DNA of 64,000 bases from NCBI GenBank assembly GCA_018389105.1, contig JACATO010001002.1:1-64000 (forward strand), written 5' to 3'. The DNA comes from Nautilus pompilius (Eukaryota > Mollusca > Cephalopoda > Nautilida > Nautilidae). The position numbers and the translations under genes are program-made. Positions within the stretch are counted from its first letter, which is position 1. Each line of letters opens with the position of its first letter. Below the pieces are notes generated by a model that had not been told where the DNA came from, did no database searches, and saw only the letters and a program-made list of their open reading frames with translations. Shown here in pieces: positions 60,360 to 64,000 of the stretch.

Positions 60360-60660
60360 GTAGGTGCGCAGGGATTGGATGCTAGCGCCGGCCATAAGCG
60401 GACCGAAAGTGAAAGTTAATTCCGGTGCAGTTTCTTCTCGGAAATTCTCGCTCTGCGATCGATTCGCGTCTGGCGGAGAGCGAGAATTCGTAGAATTGAA
60501 AACACTCAAACTTAGTCCGGCTTTTAGAAGGGGGCGGGGCGTGAAGTTCTCGTTAGAAAACGAGATACAGTGCGGTTGGGGATGTCCTGATATCGGAGCC
60601 CGGGCGCTTAGATATGAATACATTCATCCACCGGGCGGGAAGTCTTCACGTGTAAATAGC
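60360..60660. promoter_or_regulatory. GC-box and inverted-repeat patch
   Basis: A locally GC-rich stretch with a consensus GC box, GGGGGCGGGGC (60530-60540), a GAAAGTGAAAGT word (60410-60421) like an interferon-regulatory-factor site, and a perfect 12-bp inverted repeat (AATTCTCGCTCT at 60443-60454, complement at 60477-60488). The combination could be a promoter, but no downstream gene is recognisable, and each motif alone is common by chance. An open plus frame (60364-60681, GTG start) crosses it. Confidence 0.2.
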
Positions 60661-61432
60661 CAGAGCCAACCAGATATTTAAAAAAAAGCCAATTATTCCG
60701 GGTTATGGCTTTGTAGTGAAGAAATATCGCTGCGAAAACTACTTGAATAACTTCTACTTTTTTTTTTTAATTCTATATTTTATTCTGTCGCTACCTTAAC
60801 TCAGAGTAAAGCTGGAATTTAATTCTGTGGCGTGAAAGTACATGCCAACCGAAAATTCAAGGATGTACACAAACCTCACCCTGAAAGCAACGACAAACGC
60901 TTTAACTTGAAGATTAGATATTGTGCAAAGAGGCTGATGACTTCATCTCGTTTGTCAAGAATAAATACAACAAATACATCAGCACCTTGCACCGACGGGG
61001 TTCAAAGATATGCCTCAGAAACTGTTATACATTTTATTTTTTGTTTTTGGTTTTTGGCCTGCGGCGATTGATTCCGCATATTGAATCATCGAAAACAAAG
61101 CCAAACTGGACGGCATCAGTTGTTTCGTATCTTTTTGTGTTAGCTATAAAAAAGCCGCCTTCTTTAGTTGAATTTAAATCCAAACAGAAACGTTTTTGGT
61201 TTCTATACCCGATATTTTAAGATCAAATAATGTATATTTCTTTAACTAGAAGCATTTACTTCTTCAAAAGACACAATCTTTACGATAAAGGCTTAGTGTA
61301 TTTTTTAATATTAAACATTTTATTTGCAACGTGTGCGTGAAAATTTACGTTTTTTTTAATAAACGAAATGTGAGATCGCGGGTAGCGACCCCATTGGTCA
61401 TTTTTGCCGCAATAGTTTGATCTCATACCAGC
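60661..61432. other. Intergenic, nothing recognised
   Basis: Two overlapping plus frames (60832-61071 and 60921-61220) lack an ATG start and match nothing known. Confidence 0.45.
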
Positions 61433-61654
61433 CTAGGCTTGGTTTTGTTTCTGACTGAATTCTCGCTCTTTTCCGCCGATCCACGTTTTGTGAGGGATTT
61501 CCATCGGTTTCCTGGCACTTCTAATACGAAGATTATTCTTCGTAAACATTTTAGTTAAAACGGATGAAGTTGACATTGCATCGAGGATATCCTTGTCGTC
61601 ATCTGTTTCCTTGGACTCGCTATCTCGCCCGACCAGTGTCGCGTGACCCGCCAT
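61433..61654 (-). CDS. Small unrecognised ORF, 73 codons
   Basis: A minus-strand frame with a true ATG in a favourable context (ACCTATGGCGG). The product begins MAGHATLVGRDSESKETDDD, so it is hydrophilic and acidic at first, then turns basic (LRIRSARKPMEIPHKTW). Such composition is unusual for a chance frame and could be an N-terminal exon or a small soluble protein. No domain, signal peptide or partner exon was recognised. Two more ATG frames lie upstream on the same strand (61899-62186 and 62610-62879). Confidence 0.2.
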   Translation of the reverse strand: MAGHATLVGRDSESKETDDDKDILDAMSTSSVLTKMFTKNNLRIRSARKPMEIPHKTWIGGKEREFSQKQNQA

Positions 61655-63368
61655 AGGTCAGTACCAGATTGAGGAAGCTGGTAATTACCCCCCCTTTTTT
61701 TTAAATGTAGAAAAAGAAGAAAAATTAAAATCTGCCGGCATATTTTTAAAAAAATCCGTAATTAACTGTATGGCATCAGACTATTTTATGAAGGAATTCT
61801 TTCAGTATAATTAGATCAAAGAGTACCAACAGGTATCACACTCACACAGAAACACACACAATGGCAAATATACAGCAAAGCTGGCTCACAATGACAGATT
61901 ACCATAGTAGAGTGGATAAGAAAGTAGGTTCCAATGCTTCCTGTTGCAAATTAGTGCCGTTTGTAAGAGAGTGAAAAACGTTTAACGTAATATTTATACT
62001 AACAAGACACATTAAACGAAATAGCGCACTTACTAATTCGGTAACGATGTTTATTCTTTCTTTCCTCTGGCAATGTAAGTAAATATTTCGAAACAATGCT
62101 CGTGCTAATATCATGCAAAATAAACAGAAGAAAAACGTAAATATCGTCTCTGCGCGGCACTTGCTAAATTCCACCTTTAATCGCATGTAAATGCCGAGTA
62201 AAGTTGGCCGTTTCTGTTCCCGTCATGAAGATAAAGTACGACGTTTGTTCACTGACGACAAGCAGCAGGCAAATTCCATTTTTGCGTGATATTTACCGAT
62301 AACGATGGGTTTATACTCGACTGCCAAGAGTATTTTAGACTGCTAGATTTTTATAGTGGACTTGAGATAAAAGATCATTTTTACATCATTTTAAATGGTT
62401 GAAATAAGAACCAAAATACAAATATTTCGTGACATTTGTCTGGAATTTCGTATTGAATATATTTAATGTCATGCAAATGCGACATTAAAATAGTTTATTT
62501 GTTCTTTATGTCAGTCTTCTGAGAAGAAGTAAGACTCAGTTGTTTTTTTTTTACTGGTGTTCAATACTGTATTAATAATTTTAGTTAAATAATATGAATG
62601 TTTATGAGGTTATCCAAACTTTCTGCCAGTAATTAATCTTTTCTCTCTTTTTTTTATAAAAAAAGACAGATCCAAATAAAAGAATAAAATCGTTAAGAAT
62701 TTCGGCTGCCGGGGAAAACTGAGATAAATGGTAACCAGGGACCGGAATAAATTTGCTAGATTTAAAATACAAATACGCGAGGATAGAATTTTAAGATGAG
62801 GTGATGCCGTTCCCGACCAGAAATTCCGCTTTATTTCCGGGTAATCATCCGTAACGCAAGATGCGGTGTTGACGGCCATAGACAGAGGCGGAGTTAAACG
62901 CCAGAACCACGGAAGGAGGGTCTAGTTCCCCGTTCTTCTACACCAGGTCTTTGAAACGAACCAGATTTCAGCGTCACTGGATTTTGGATCTCGTTTTGTC
63001 ATAAACGTCCATTAAGCCGGATCGTGCGTACATCATCCGCCCAGGGTTGTTGCGTGGCGATAAATATGATGTAATAAATATCACGTAACCACGGTGCTTT
63101 CCCTTTTTTTTTTTAAAAGATAACTTTGTGCCCGCTGTGAGTTACACATACAGTACGTAATTTCCGTCCCTTCTATGCCGTTTTAACGAGGCAATCTCAC
63201 AGTATTAATTGTATAACTCGACACAGTTAAGAGAAAGCTGGCGCAATAACCGTGATCGAGGCTGTCTTACCACCCGTTCTATTTAACTGATAAACGCAGC
63301 TTACATTTGAAAATTTTCCAGTCCTTATTGCACTACCGTCTTAAAAATTAAAAAAAAAAAGAGAAGAA
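61655..63368. other. Intergenic with two small minus ORFs
   Basis: ATG frames at 61899-62186 (95 codons, one hydrophobic segment near residues 17-31) and 62610-62879 (89 codons), both minus, match no family. 62883-62930 contains weak A-box and B-box-like words (GGGTCTAGTTCCCC). The rest is AT-rich and featureless. Confidence 0.4.
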
Positions 63369-63444
63369 ATGTCTTTAAATCCTTTTGTTGGTCCACGGAG
63401 TAACTTTCGAGTGCTGCCGCCCAGGGCGTCGTCGACGCATTTCG
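63369..63444 (+). CDS. Possible first coding exon, unrecognised
   Basis: An ATG at 63369 opens a frame reading MSLNPFVGPRSNFRVLPPRA, and 76 bases on it meets a strong donor, TTCG then GTAAGT. If spliced there, the exon gives 25 codons plus one base. The frame also stays open unspliced to 63689 (106 codons). No family is recognised and no second exon can be seen before the window ends. Confidence 0.12.
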
Positions 63445-64000
63445 GTAAGTTGTCTAACTTTCGCACCAGAACCATGTTAGCTTTTGGTGCGCGGAGATCT
63501 GGCGGGTCTTCAATTAGTTATCACTGTAAATTTCAGCAGCAAGCAAAGGATTTGCCAGGAGCTCGTGTAATGAATATTCAAAGTTTCGCCAGTTCTCCAT
63601 TCTTCTTCTCTGCGGTGGTTTTGAACGGGTGTTTCATAAGACGGTTTGACCAAACACCTGCGCCTTTGAGTATTGCTGAAGGTCAATGATTAAACTTGAA
63701 TATGGATTTCAACTAACAGCTTGTTACAACTACGTTCCTCTACTAGTGGCAGTTTGAGTCATCTGTTTGTTGAGATATCGGTATAGTTTAAGTCAGGCTT
63801 AGTTAAAAACCCAAGTGTGTTGGTGGATTTCCTTGGCTGTGTATCGGTGTAAGTTCGAATGGACGACTCCTTCCTCTAAAATTAGTCGCAAAACATTTTA
63901 ATTAGGACAGATTGCAGAAGTGTCTGCGACGAATCCGGCAGATACGTGAGGGAAACTCTCTTTAGACGGACATAGGAAAACAACAAAAACATGCCAACTT
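63445..64000. other. Intergenic to window end
   Basis: Apart from the tail of the frame described above nothing is recognisable; the window ends in unique DNA. Confidence 0.45.

Overview
The window reads as a stretch of nuclear genome from a multicellular eukaryote, most likely an invertebrate animal. Three things point that way: very many long microsatellites of the (GA)n, (CA)n, (TTA)n and (GAT)n types; a mariner whose transposase reads like the widespread SETMAR-type animal family; and several short tRNA-derived retroposons. CpG dinucleotides are not visibly scarce, which argues against a heavily methylated vertebrate genome. I cannot name the phylum; a lophotrochozoan such as a mollusc is a guess from repeat style only.

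I find no intact protein-coding gene, rRNA, functional tRNA or CRISPR array. The longest open frames run through microsatellites or tandem repeats, and most other frames of 60-110 codons are what chance gives in 64 kb. The window is best read as intergenic or deep intronic DNA. A few short frames with ATG starts or good splice-like borders are kept as low-confidence candidates.

The recognisable content is a graveyard of DNA transposons. 0-10 kb: SSRs, a Tc1-like transposase remnant (4.0-4.5 kb, minus), a LINE reverse-transcriptase fragment (4.9-5.2 kb, plus) and a 66-bp minisatellite of 13 copies (6.4-7.3 kb). 10-20 kb: (GA)n/(CT)n tracts, a second Tc1 remnant (16.65-17.23 kb, plus), a G-rich block with a G-quadruplex motif (19.0 kb) and a noisy GA-to-TC tract. 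20-26 kb: a Tc1 C-terminal fragment, a Tc1-type terminus, a full-length but dead 1,272-bp mariner with TIRs and TA duplication sitting inside an older Tc1-like shell, a helix-turn-helix remnant and a 216-bp (TTA)n array. 26-40 kb: AT-rich unannotated DNA with SINE-like units at 29.1, 34.9 and 39.0 kb and another Tc1 fragment (37.8-38.1 kb). 40-53 kb: mostly featureless DNA with SINE-like units at 47.2 and 49.7 kb, CpG-rich patches at 47.8-49.1 kb, a long (TG)n, a composite (CA)n and a second noisy GA/TC tract. 53-64 kb: (GT)n and (AC)n(GC)n tracts, another Tc1 remnant (56.76-57.47 kb, minus), a GC-box patch at 60.4-60.7 kb and a minus-strand cluster of small ATG frames at 61.4-62.9 kb.

No coherent new biological system is visible. 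The points most worth a second look are the nested mariner, the frame-preserving minisatellite, the loci where GA repeats flip strand through noisy palindromic sequence, and the unclassified SINE units.
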